Source: Anas platyrhynchos
Lineage: Eukaryota > Chordata > Aves > Anseriformes > Anatidae
Length of the DNA: 64,000 nucleotides
Direction: 5' to 3'
Assembly: GCF_047663525.1 (NCBI RefSeq)
Contig: NC_092602.1
Coordinates: forward strand, 9,297,501 to 9,361,500
Shown piece after piece: positions 29,777 through 41,200 of this stretch. The notes below the pieces were generated by a model, which was not told the DNA's origin, made no database searches, and saw only the letters and a list, made by a program, of their open reading frames with translations. Numbering within the stretch: position 1 is the first letter of the stretch; the number at the start of each line of letters is the position of its first letter. The position numbers and the translations under genes were made by a program.

Positions 29777-29801
29777 CGCGCATGCGCGCGGCGTCACGTG
29801 G
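29777..29801 (+). promoter_or_regulatory. NRF1-type site and CACGTG E-box in the CHCHD10 promoter
   Basis: CGCGCATGCGCG (29777-29788) fits the NRF1 consensus YGCGCAYGCGCR exactly, and TCACGTGG follows at 29794-29801. Both lie 55-80 bp upstream of the CHCHD10 ATG inside a CpG island without a TATA box. NRF1 is a known activator of nuclear genes for mitochondrial proteins, which fits CHCHD10; occupancy is inferred. Confidence 0.65.
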
Positions 29802-29855
29802 CGGCCGGGCCGCCTTTTAAAGCGGCGCGCGGGGCGGGAGGGGCAGTGTGAGGCG

Positions 29856-30832
29856 ATGGCGCGCGGCGGGAGGAGCGCGGCGCGGCCCGCGGCGGCACCG
29901 GCACCGGCCAGGTACGGGCGGGGGGGGCCCGGGGGGTCCCGGCGGGGCTCCGCTGCCGCCCCCCGCCCCCCCTGACCCGCTCCTCTCCCGCAGCCCGGCC
30001 CCGGCCGCCCCGGTGCCGCCGGCGCAGCCCGGGCTGATGGCGCAGATGGCCAGCACGGCGGCCGGCGTGGCCGTGGGCTCCGCTGTGGGGCACGTCGTGG
30101 GCAGCGCCCTCACCGGGGCCTTCGGCGGCTCCTCCGAGCCCAGCAAGGCGGCCCCGGCGCAGGTAGGAGCCCGAATGTCCTTGCGGGGCTGTGCCGAGGG
30201 GCCCCGGCCGCTCCCTGACCCCGTCCCCGCCCGCAGGAGCCCCGGCAGCAGCCCCCGTCCCAGCAGCAGCCGCCCTTCGGGCCCTGCCACTACGAGGTGA
30301 AGCAGTTCCTGGAGTGCGCCACCACCCAGAGGGACCTGACCTTGTGCGAGGGCTTCAACGAGGCGCTGAAGCAGTGCAAGTACAGTAACGGTGAGTGGGG
30401 GCGAGGGGGGGAGGGAGCTGCGGCTGGGAGAGCGCCAGAGGGGTTAAAGGCTGTGCAAACAGGCTGCCGAGCGAGCCCTGCCCTGTAAGGCTGCACGTAG
30501 GAAGTGGCTCTGCCCGTGTGAGTGCCTCTTGTGTCACCTGGAATGACGAAGGGAACCGGAAAGGGCAGAAGTGGCCCTGACTGTGTCTGTGAAGGTGACA
30601 GGATCGTAGATAATTCCACAGAGCTTCCTTTTTGCTGCCCTGAGAAGCCTGCTGCTTTCACCACTCGCTTTCCTAGTTCCTGCTGCACCTGTTAACAGCA
30701 GATTTCAGTCCTTATGTCTTAGTCTTAAGGTGATCAACTTAAGCAGGAGAGTTTTATTAACTGCAGCTGCTGGAATGTGCACCTAATGCTGACCTTGTTT
30801 TCTCCCATGCAGGTGTTTCCTCTCTCCTGTGA
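29856..30832 (+). CDS. CHCHD10: CHCHD10, complete, 4 exons, 132 aa
   Basis: CHCHD10 is a twin CX9C protein of the mitochondrial intermembrane space linked to cristae organisation (MICOS). Exons are 29856-29911, 29994-30162, 30237-30390 and 30813-30832. The Arg/Ala-rich start looks like a mitochondrial targeting region; the hydrophobic central helix ([20 protein letters not shown]) follows at about residues 34-53; the CHCH domain has Cys92-X9-Cys102 and Cys112-X9-Cys122, for import and oxidation by the MIA40 pathway. The C-terminus YSNGVSSLL matches the CHCHD10 ending rather than that of CHCHD2, and the gene lies head to head with MMP11 as in human. It is about 10 residues shorter than the human protein (142 aa), in the Pro/Ala-rich segments. 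AATAAA at 31048-31053 is a likely poly(A) signal. Confidence 0.95.
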
Positions 30833-31053
30833 GGAATCTGTCCAGTTGTAGGGAGAAGAAGAGCCTGGTGTAGAGCCCTGATGCCTGCAAGGAGTGGAAG
30901 GAAGGATGGACAGGTGATGTGCTGGAGGGAACAGGCTGACCAGATCGGAGCCTTCTGGGGTAACTTACTTCTGGAGTAGTAGGGAAGTAAAGGAACGGTT
31001 GGATTTATGATTCTGGAGTTCAGATAGTGCTGTATTTACTACAGAGAAATAAA

Positions 31054-32278
31054 GAAGCTTATTTGGAACTATCACCTGTGCTTTTCCTTTATTTAATACT
31101 TGAGCGTGAATTAAGCTACGCAAATATTACCCATATGATCCCCTTTCAGGGCCAGGCATATCTTTGTGTATTTCTGCAAGCAGGAGGTGCAGCCCAGCAG
31201 CAAGAACTGTGCCTGCGTGGCTTGGCAAAAGCAGATCCACAACTGAGCTGAGACCGGAGTGTCAGCACTCCAGCCAGAGCAGGGGCTGGAGAGAGGTAAT
31301 CTGAGATATCCGACAGTATTTTCAGTAACATTCTTCTTGCATTGATAATCTCTTCCTGTTCTGACCCAGGAGCTAGGAAAGCGTGACCTGTCTGTCTGCA
31401 TGACTCGGATACAGCCAGCTGATCTTCCTTAGGGAGTTATGCAATGTTCCCAAGGTCACCAGCTGAAGGTGAAGCTCAGGGCTGCTTTCTATTTCTGCCA
31501 TTATGGCAGATCAGCCTCGTTACGGCTGCCTGCAGGCTCTTCTCAGGAGACCCTGCTTTGCAGCAGATCATAGGGGGCTCTTGAAGGTCCTGTCCCTTTC
31601 AAATGTCAGAACCTAAATGTTTGATGGAATTTTGGTGTTCTGAGCTGTGCCTGTGCCTAGCTGGGGTGCCTTGTGCTCTCCTGAGCGGTGGCCAAGTTAG
31701 AAAGGTGCCAGAGACTCATGGCCAAGCGCTGTTGTGTGCTGAGCTGCTCCACTGTGAGCAGGGAGGAACCACTGTAAGGAAGTCTCACCTTGCTGCCTTC
31801 AGCATACACCAAATTAAACATTTCTTGGTCTGCATGGATAGGCTATTAGGGAAGGTTATCAAGCATACCTGCAGCGAGTGTGTGCTGTCTTCTGACCCAT
31901 TCTGGCAAGTTCCAGCAATGGTTCTGCGGCTGACACCCTGGCTGTCCCTTCAGTGACTTTTTCTGTGGACTTCTGTGAGCCTCTAGGAGGCCCCTGCTGG
32001 TGTGGTGCTGTTCAGGGCAGGCTTACCCAGAGAGCTGAGGCAGGAGGTGTGGTTCCTTGCTGCTCAGTGCAGGTGGTGGTGTGGGAATGTGAATGACACC
32101 TTGAAGCAGGAGGCAGCTGCTTGTGCCTGGCCAGGGTGCTGTCTGCTGCCAGTGCAGCTTTAGTTGCAGAACATCTGAGGAGAGTGGGGGTCCTGGTGGG
32201 GCTGGGGGCTTGGGCAGCACCATGGTGAGTCCTGGCGGTGGTCACTGCACTTGTGCTTGTTCCCATCAGGCCCTTTCC
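31054..32278. other. Short interval between convergent CHCHD10 and C22orf15; no gene seen
   Basis: This region holds the 3' ends of two convergent genes. A minus-strand AATAAA at 31088-31093 could serve C22orf15, which would place the two 3' ends within about 40 bp of each other. I see no coding sequence or repeat here. Confidence 0.45.
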
Positions 32279-34866
32279 TCATCTGGGGGTGCTCTTCGGC
32301 TCTGAGCTCTTCTTGGGCTGAGCCCTCCTCTGCAAGGAGCCTTTCCTCCACTGCTCTCTCATCGGGGTGTTTGCCGAGAGCTTCTGCAGCCGATCTGTGG
32401 AGCAAACCCCAAGAGCTGGGTGCTTTCCTGCTGTGTCAGCTGCCCACTGGTGTGTTAAGTGAGGAGATGCTGAGCTGGGAGGTGGGCCTCTGAGTCCCCC
32501 CAGCTCGTGTTGTCCCTCCCTGCCTGTCCCCAGGAGCTGACTCCTTGCCCTGCGCGCCTCCCAGCTGTGGGGCTGTGCCCTGTACAGGTTGGTGTGGGGA
32601 GGGCAGGCAGTGGTGCTGCTGTTGTGACAGCCAGGAGGGGCTCTGCAGAGCAGCTCTGCCTGCTGCTTGTCCCTGACTTCACCTGGGGATACCCACAGGT
32701 GACAATAATGCTGCCACAGCAGTACCAGCCCCAAAGCTGTGCTCTGAGGGGGCATGGTGATGTGGAGGAGCTCTGTCCCCTGGATGGTGTTCAGGGGGAG
32801 TCAGGCCTGCACTCTCAGCTGCTCTGGAGACACCTTGGGTGCCTGACTCTTACCTGCGAGGTCAGGGTGGTGTTTCCCCAGGTTCTCCAGTAAGGATTCA
32901 TAGCAGGTAGCTTCAGTGCTTTGTTCTCCTAGCAGCAGAATGGGAAAAGTGGGTCAGTCCCTGTCTTGGCTGAAAATTGGGATCAAAACTTGGAATTGGG
33001 GCAGGTGGCTCTGTTGTGAGAAGCTCCTCCCCCAGAGCTGCTACCTCAGTCTCAGGATACAGCTCTAGTGTTTTTGTGAGCTGGCTTTTCTTTCTGACAG
33101 CTACTGTGTGGTGTCCAGACAACTGCTGGGCAGACCCTGTCCAAAGGCACAGCCTTGTTTGTAGGCTGTGACAAGGTGCCACTGGTGTGCGGGGCAGTTC
33201 CTCCAGTGCTGCCCACCCCTGCAGCAGACCCGTCCTGGCCTGGAGGATGAGCTGTGTGGCCTTGCTGAGGAACTTACTGATGACCCTGACGAGGATGTAG
33301 CGCTGCCTTTCCCGTAGGTATTTACTGGCATACTCAGCTGCAGGATTCTCCACTTTGCTCAGGTTCATCAGGGTTCCTGCTTCATCCACGAGGTCGATGC
33401 ACTCTGGAGGGGAAGAGATGTGAAGATCCCACATGCCCCTTCAACCTTCACAAGCTGGTACAGGCTTAGAGGTGTTAACTTGGCAAGTTACGCTATGAAG
33501 AGAACGTTTTGGGGTCTGCAGGGGAGGAGGTTTGCCTCCCCTGCGTTTTTGGGATGGGCTGCAACTCCCACACAACCCTTTTGGTACCCACTGCTGCTTC
33601 TCTAGGGGTCTGTCCTGGGGCGGTGGCTGCTCGTGAGCACTCAGTACCTCCTGTCCTGCACTGACACTTCCTCCTCAGGTGGGCGGTGAGGGCCAGCACG
33701 CGGCTCTGCAGGTTCACCAGCTCCTGGCAGTTGGCTGTGGGCAGGGAGAGAGAGGTGAGTAAGTGAGGTCTCCCTGGATCTGGGGGCCCCGCTGACATCC
33801 AAGGGGTGCTGTCACGGGCAGCAAAGCGGGGGGCCCTGTGTGGCCTCTGAGCAGGGCTTTGAGCCTGTGGTGTTATGGGCTGTGTCTGCTGTGCTGGGAA
33901 CGCACCACGCTAGGGGCTGGGATGAGCATTCTGATTTGGGGAAAGTTGTTCTGCTTGGTGAAGCATCTGTCCTTTAATTTAGGTTCCTCAAACAGGAGCA
34001 GGAAAAATCCACGAGCCCTGGCCCTGACATTCCCCTTCCACGAGCTTGTCCAGGTCACGAGGGAAAGGAGCTGGGCATCTCAGCTGAGTCATCAGGGGAC
34101 GTTTTGGCCATGAACTCTCACCGAGTGTGTCACGATGGAGAAATCCCCAGGGCTGACAAACGTCAGCAGCCAGAGCTGGGGAGCCAATTGAAATAGCAGA
34201 GGGAGCAAAGGTGTAGGACCAAGTGTGTTTGGCAGCTGCAGCACCAAGTGTTTGGGGTCAGGTGAAGGCTCCTAGCCAAGTGGGGGCAAGGCCAGGACAG
34301 AGTCTGCCTGTTCCCTCGTTCCCTGCTGTGGATATTGCACTCCGAAGCCAAGCTCTGGAGTTAGAGCCAGGGGGAACCCTTCCCACAAAGCGGGGAGCAG
34401 AGGAACTGCTGGCAGCCGTCATTGCCTGGTGACTTTCTGCTTCTGTCTGGGCAAGCAAAGCCCCCTCCAGCGATTTCCTCAGAGCTGCAAAGCTGGGGAC
34501 ACGCAGCAAGGACAACCTGGAGGGAGTCCTACCCAGCAGGTGGTGCTGGCTGCAGCCCAGTAACCCACCCCTCGCCTGGCCTCCCTTCCTGTGGGTAACC
34601 GAGCTCTGCTGACATGGTTTTCCTCTGTGAGTCAGCATGTAGGGATTAAATACCTCCCATCATGTAACTTTTTAAAGTAAATAGCTGGAGCAGAGCGTGC
34701 TGATGTGCTCTGGTAGAGCTCTGCTGCCCTGTTCCCTGGCCTTGGGGTGCTGCTGTGCATCAAGGTGCCACGTCCCTCCCTCCCCGTGGGGCCACCCCCT
34801 GGCACCGAGAGCTGCTTGAAGCCAGTGCTCTCCCCGCGTACCTCCGTATCTCACCGTGACGAACAT
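32279..34866 (-). CDS. C22orf15: C22orf15 orthologue, complete, 5 exons, 142 aa
   Basis: This is a small protein of unknown function. Exons are 34842-34866, 33648-33734, 33278-33403, 32854-32928 and 32279-32394, all GT-AG with phase 1 joins. The protein starts MFVTVRYGANCQELVN, continues with LTAHLRRKCQ, then DLVDEAGTLMNLSK and RYILVRVI, then CYESLLENLGKHHPDLAD and LQKLSANTPMREQWRKG, ending in a basic tail. From memory these blocks align along the length of human C22orf15 (148 aa), and the middle block also resembles the human paralogue CXorf65. The alternating hydrophobic pattern of the first 75 residues suggests a compact ubiquitin-like or CIDE-N-like fold, which is an inference only. Position between CHCHD10 and VPREB3 and opposite strand to CHCHD10 match human. 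Confidence 0.88.
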
Positions 34867-35159
34867 CGTGCTTCCTGGCAGGGGCTGCAGGCAGCGGGGT
34901 GACAAAGTGCCTTGGTGTTGTGTGCCGAGAGGAGGGGCAGCGTTTCCAGCCAACGCTGTGGTGGTTTCAGGAGCAGATTTCCCAGCAACGGGGAACGGCC
35001 ACTGCAGATTCCTGAGCTGCCTGTGGCTGGGCGCTGGGAGAGGAGGGGTAGAGCAGGGCTTGGTTAACGGCCTTTCAGGAGGCTGCTCCCAGTCTGTCTC
35101 TTCGCTGTGCTGCTGATTCCTGCCCCTTGTTTGCCCTGCAGCCCCGCTGAGTGCCAGAC
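34867..35159. other. Upstream flank of C22orf15; nothing recognised
   Basis: This is unique-looking DNA between the C22orf15 start codon and the LTR-type fossil. It presumably contains the C22orf15 promoter, but no motif stands out. Confidence 0.4.
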
Positions 35160-36501
35160 TGTTACCTATGGAGTGGTGAGAAAACGGTTGATATTAATAA
35201 AGAAGGGGGAGATTTGGGAATGTGGCCATGGGGGTTGGAAAGCCCTGTGGTTGAGATAACATTAGACTCTTAACGATGAGGCCATCAGGAATATAAAAGT
35301 TTAGAGGGAACAAAGAAGGGTGGTTCAGGAGACTCCATGCAGTCTCGGGTTTCTTGTTCTCTAGCCCTTAAGGCATAGAAGTTTCTGTGTGTTTGCTGTT
35401 GTTATATTCAAAGTTGTTTGAGCAATGAAAAGTTGTTTTGAAAAGAACTGCTGTGGGGAGAAGGGTATAGGAGGGGAGCCTGCCCTCAAAAAAAAAAAAG
35501 GCAATGCGATGTGTTGAAGTTATGTCATCAATAAAGAAGCAGAAAGAAGGAATGAAAAGGAACAGGCTAGCGGAACAGAGACCGGGATGGGAACAGGCAC
35601 ATTGATTGCCTCATGAAGATAGGTTCGGCCAAACTCAGCAAACCGCTCAGAGAAGCTCGTACAGAAAGTTGCTGGAAATGGGCACACCAGAGCTGGAGAG
35701 AAGCTCGAGCTGAGAGAAGCGGAGCCAGCACACAACTGCCCCTTGTTGGTAAGCAGCTGCACATCATGGGGAATCGTACGTCCTTAGGAACAAAGACTGT
35801 CCTGGTAACCTTACAGCTTATTCTCCTTCTTAACAATCGGACAGTTTATGAGCCTGAAATATGGGACCAAACTGAGGTCAAGGTGTGGGACTCTGCAACT
35901 GAAAACGACAAGGTTGCAGTGGGATTGCTCGGCACCTGGCGAGCAGTCTCTGAGGCCTTACAGAGCCCTGTGGGACCACAGTCAGAAACATGTGGCTTGC
36001 CAGACAGTGAGGGAGCTGTGGGCTCCTTTACTGATCTGAATTCTACGCCACTGGCCCCTCTGCTGCTACAGCCATCGCAGGCCTTTGCTGTTCCACCCCC
36101 TGCTGACCTGGACGTGCCTTTTGACCCAGGCCCATTGGCCTTCACAAGGAGATGGATATGCTTTTCTTCGATCCAGGAAGAACGGGATACATAAGGCCTA
36201 AAGACTGAGTTGCTTGACAACTTAAAGCAAGACATATTGTTCAAAAGGAATGGAAAATGGAGACTGTTAAGTCATGGAACTTAAAGGATTGTTTGTTACC
36301 TTTTCTGATTGTAAATATGGATAGGCATACTCGGGTTTAGTATGTAAAAGCGATGTTCTGTTTTTAGAAATGTTTGATGTTCGTGTGTGTGTGTTGGTGG
36401 AGCGTAGACTCCCTGCACACCCAGCGCTGTTTACTTGCCTTTTATACCTTTTTATAAGTATATTACTAAATTCAGATTGAGTTGAGACTTCATTTATAAC
36501 A
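35160..36501. mobile_element. LTR-type endogenous retrovirus fossil (solo LTR or short non-autonomous element), 1342 bp
   Basis: The segment starts TGTTA and ends TAACA, the inverted ends expected of an LTR element, and is flanked by the 4-bp direct repeat AGAC (35156-35159 and 36502-36505), as after retroviral integration. It contains a TATA-like box (35292-35298), an AATAAA (35530-35535) and an AT-rich 3' part. I could not resolve two separate LTR copies, so it may be one long solo LTR or an internally shortened element. A 4-bp target duplication points to a gamma-like (ERV1) family. It is an old, broken fossil with no complete viral gene. The family name is not determined. Confidence 0.5.
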
Positions 36502-36505
36502 AGAC

Positions 36506-37560
36506 TGTGCCTGCATGGCTGTGCCTGGCATCGATGCGAGGGTGGCTGCGGGCTCCTCTCTGAGGTGGTCGGATGTCACCAGCAGCACCTCCCCGAGGAC
36601 CCTGCCTGTTGTCATCCTGCCCTGGCCCACCAGGCAGTGGGAGCAGTGGGATGGGATGAGCTGACTGCTATCACTGCCTGGCAGAGCAGGGAGGAAGCTG
36701 TAGGGCACAGTGGGGTGCAGGGTGGTGCAGCGGGAGTCCTGCTCTGGGTTTTGCCCTGGCCTGACAGAGATAGTGATATCTTGGTCACTGACATATCAAG
36801 CATGGGATGAAACCTGCTTATTTGGGTGAGTTTTTGTTTATTGCACAACCAGCAGGAGGGAATAGGCTGTACAGGGGGAGCAGGGGGCTGTGTTCACATT
36901 TGCTCTTGTGCTTTGCCCAGGCAGTTGCTTCCTGCCCCTCTGTGCCACCAGAGCAATCTGCATTGCTCGTGCAGCAGCTGCTTAGCACCCAGATGTTGCT
37001 GTGCAGGTGTTCAGCACTGCTTACAGGGCACTGTAACATCATCCCCTGTAGCAACATCCCCTTTGCTTGCAGAGGTACCAAGACCCACAGGTGAAATCCT
37101 GTCCTGAGGACTGAATGGTGGGAGCTAGTACAGACGCTGAGGCATGAGGAGAGCTGTGCTGCGTAGCCTGTACTCACAGCTCTGTGGACAAATCTCCTCT
37201 CTCCAAACCTCCTCGCATGGAGAAAGGGCCCTATGGCTGTGCTTGATGCAGCAGGGCATGTGTGGGCAGAGCTGTGCTCACAGCACATTTGTTGTGATTC
37301 CTCTCCTGAGAAGCTGTGAAACCACAGAGCAGAGCATAAGTCTGGTTCCCAGCAGCCTCTCAGAGCTGGGGCCGGTTGTGCTGCAGCTCTCACTGCAGGG
37401 CCTGCCTAAACGAAGCTTGTTGTCCTCTGACCCTGGTTTCCAGATCTGACACCTTTGAGGGTTCGCTGTGCTGCAGCACACAGCTCTGGGCTGTGGAGGA
37501 CCCATGTTTTCCTCCCAGGTGCTGTGGTGTGGTTTCACAGCTCTCTCTAGCTCTCACATC
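36506..37560. other. Gap before the receptor triplication; nothing recognised
   Basis: This is single-copy-looking DNA between the LTR fossil and the first unit of the tandem triplication. Frames are short and unconvincing on both strands. Confidence 0.4.
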
Positions 37561-38206
37561 TGAGCCAGGAGATGACCACAGCAGGGGGGCTGTGTTCCAA
37601 GGCACTGGGAGAGTTTGTGCACCTCTGCTTGGTATTTCTGCTCTCAGGGTGGTGACAGAGCCCAGTGTGGGTCGGGAGAGTCCCTGGAGCAAGCGGAACA
37701 GGCATGGAGAGCATGTCTCTGTGATTAAAAGTGATTCTTATGTGGAGGAAGTTGCCCCCTCGCCCCAGCCTGGGTGTTCACGCTCTGCCCTGCCCCAGGG
37801 GCTCAGCCTCACGCCAGGGCAGCTCGGTGGGAAGGCACGGGGAGCACTTTGCCCCCTGCCCCACAGGGGCTGTGTCCTCCAGCGGGTGGGCTCCTCTCCT
37901 GCCTCCGAGCACAGCAGGGGCCAGACCTGGGGGCTGCCTTGGGCAGCCGAGAGGCTGGGGGCGACCCCGTGCCGTTGCTTTGAGCTGACCCCAGCATGAC
38001 GGGCACCTGAGGCCTCCCCGTGCCCTGGGCTTGGTCCCAAACGGACGTGACCTGGTGGGACAAAGCCACGCTGAGGGCTGTTGGCGGAGCTGTTTCACAC
38101 CGTCCTGCGCGTAGCGTGCGGGCAGCTCCTCCCTGCGAGGTGGGAGGCCGGGTGCTGCTCACAGGCCTCCTCCTGTCTTGGCTGCTGCAGTGTGCCCGGG
38201 CTGGGC

Positions 38207-41200
38207 ATGGCGCTCGCCCTCGCCCTCCTGCCGCTGCTGCTCCTGCCCTGGGGTAAGTGCCTGCTCTGTCCCCTCGCCCTGCTGGGAGGCACTGGGACTG
38301 AACCGCCTCAGTCCCGCCCTGGTTTGAGATTTTTTGGGCGGGTGTGCTTGGGAAGCCTTACTCTCTCGTACTGCTTGTTGTCCCCAGTCACGCTGGACCT
38401 CCCCAGAGACCCTTGAAATTGAGGGAATCGATCAAACAGCTCCCGATGTCTTCTGCAAAAGTGCCTGGGTGCTGAATTGGAGCCAGAAATACTAGCTCAG
38501 AGGCACGGTGTAAGGAACCTGAGTGCATCCGTTTGTTGATCAAGATATAATGTGCTGATAGCCAAAAATAATAAGCCTGCTAGGTTTTGACAGTTGCTGG
38601 GGTGAAACCTTCCCTGCCACTTCCCCATCGCATATTTCAGTCGATGAGATCTTTCCTTCTGCAGGGTTGCTGTTGTCTAGGCAGCCCACCTGGCACTGGG
38701 TAGGAAACTGTTCCTGGCAGAGCTTTGTGCTGTCTCTGAGCGGGGATGTGCCAGTCGCAGTAACTGAGTCTCCCGTGGCTTTAGGATTCACTGGGCATGC
38801 AGATGAGCCCCAGGCTGCCTGCGGCTCTGTTTGGAGCTAGGGACAGGTTTAGGGAGGGAGAAGTTGGTTGGGGCATCCTTGTGCCCCCCAAAGAGATGGA
38901 AGTGGTGGGGCAGCTGTCGGGCCCTCGCCTGGGGCGTTTGCTCTGTGCTCAATACCTGAAGGCAGCGCAGTGGTGCAGGATGGAGCCAGTGAGCCTGCTG
39001 CTTGCCTGGGAGCAGGAGTCAGGGCTCTCCTCCAACTCTCGCTTTCAGGTGCGGGGACTCTTGGACGTCCTCAGAGTCAAGTGGTTCTCATGACCGAAGG
39101 GGAGCCTGTGGTGATGGAGTGTCCTTTCCGCAAGCACAACGGCGGCGGTGATTACTTGGATGAGTTCATCTGGGGCCATGGGAACATCTCGAGAAGGATC
39201 CTGCAGTTTAGGATGACGCGGCCCAATGCCTCCTGTGTGCATCGCAGCGAAGGTCACTTCAGCGGCACTGTGGATTTTGCAAGGAGCGTGAGCTTTCTCA
39301 ACATCTCAGAGGTGCTTATGAACGACACTGGCCCTTACCACTGCTATGTGAAGATAGGGAACAGCAACCCGACCGAAAAGGTGACTCACCTGCTCGTTAG
39401 AGGTGAGTCCGTCTCTCCTGCTTTCCCCTTTCTGTCCCTCCAGCATTCCACCTGCGCATCCCTGAGCAAGCGTAGCCCTCTCTTGTCATCGAGTGGCTTC
39501 CCCAGGCCTTTGGGAAGTGTTGGACAGAGCTCAGGCAAGGGACCTGGCCCTGTGGTGGGAAAGAGAGAATGGTTTGCATTGCAGCACCTGGCCTTACAGA
39601 GCTCTGTTTTATGTTCCCACTGGCTTGTGCAGCGCCAACAACTTTTGTGGGCATGGTGCTTTGCCCGAGCTGGCGGTATGCAGGCATCAAAGCAGCTCTG
39701 ACACGAGCACCCACGTGAACCTCTCTTCTTTGCAGGTCGGCAGCCGTGGGCAGCCTCTGGGGGCCTCAGCTTCTCTGAATCTCCAGGAGGCGAAGTCACC
39801 TTGGACTGTGACTTCCCTGCCAAGCTGCCCGACAGCTTCACCTACCTCTTTTGGCTGCACGAGCAAGACCAGAGCCCACCCCGACTCGTGGCATGGACAA
39901 ACACGTCCAGTTTCCAGAACAACAGCAGCAGCACTGGAAGTCGTTTCCAGAGCGTATTTGACCTGGAAAATCACCGGAGCCATCTCACCATTACCGGGCT
40001 GGAAGAGAAGGACAGCGGCTGGTACCAGTGTGAGGGCCTGGGAGAGCTTTCAGGCTGGCAGAGAGGGACGAGAACCCACCTCACTGTGCAAGGTGAGCTT
40101 GTTTTCTGGGACCTTGTGTGCAAGTGAAATCCTTCTGCTCTGCTAAGGCTTTGTATTTCACAGTCAGTCTAACACACGGGCTAGATCTGTTCAGGGCTTG
40201 ATGACAGGGTGCGTGTGACACTCCTCAGCTGGGACACATCCCAACGTGCGGGGTGCCTCTCGTTCGCCTTGCGCTGCCCTGCAGAGCGTGGGGAGTGCAG
40301 GCAGGCAGCAGCTGGAGCTGTGTCTGCAGCACGCTCCTACCTGCAACGGGCTGAGAGGGCGGGCTGCCCAGAGTGTGAGCTGCTGTTGTGCTGCAACGGT
40401 AAAGCTTTGCAGAGTCACAGAACATGAAAGTGAGATGCACGGATAAATTTAAAGTGTCTACAAAACCACAGAACGTCATCTGTGAAGAGACACGGGTTAC
40501 GTGCCCCTTGCTGCAGGGGGTTATCTGGAAAAGATACTGGTTGCCTTGATGGTTCAAGGTTCAGGAACCAATTTCATTTCTACCTAACGATGACATGGAT
40601 TTTTAATGCATTTACTTTAATGTGCACAAGTACCTTTATCCAGGGTAGCTCAGTAACAAATCCCAGCAGAATTGTTTGTTGTGTTTACAGCCTGTCCAAT
40701 TAATCCAGAACACAGTTAGTTGCAATTATGCAGTAATTTGGACTCACCATGACTCAACTGGGAAATACCAGATGTGAGGATGAAGCAGGTCCCTGTTCTG
40801 AAGTGTAGGACATGCCGTGTCCCTGCTGATTTGGTGCCCAAAAGATGTGATTCATATTTGAGGAGAAGCTCTTAAAATTTGTGCTGGTTCTTGTGTTCCC
40901 GTTCCCTCATCCTCACACCAGGGGCAGGCACCCTGTGTTTGATCATGCCCATGATGGGCCTCCTCACTGCCGTTAGCCTTTTTTCACAGCTTTTCCTCAA
41001 CGTCTTACCCACGGCCCCCAGCTGCAGAGGTCGGAGCCTTCCACGTTTTCACTGAAAGCACCAACCCGCTGGCATGTTTGCGCGTCCCAGTGTACATGAC
41101 AATATGAACTAGGAGTACAAGGCTCTGTTCTCCTTTCTAGGCTCCTCGGCTGTCCTGCTGGTTGTTTTGGGGAGTGTTGCGTTTGTCGTCATGGCTCTGT

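Noticed and set aside
38868-39701. V1 exons read as longer frames open into introns 1 and 2
   Set aside because: Clear acceptors and donors with Ig-type phase 1 bound the V1 exon. The intron parts show no conserved protein, and in each copy the extension differs.
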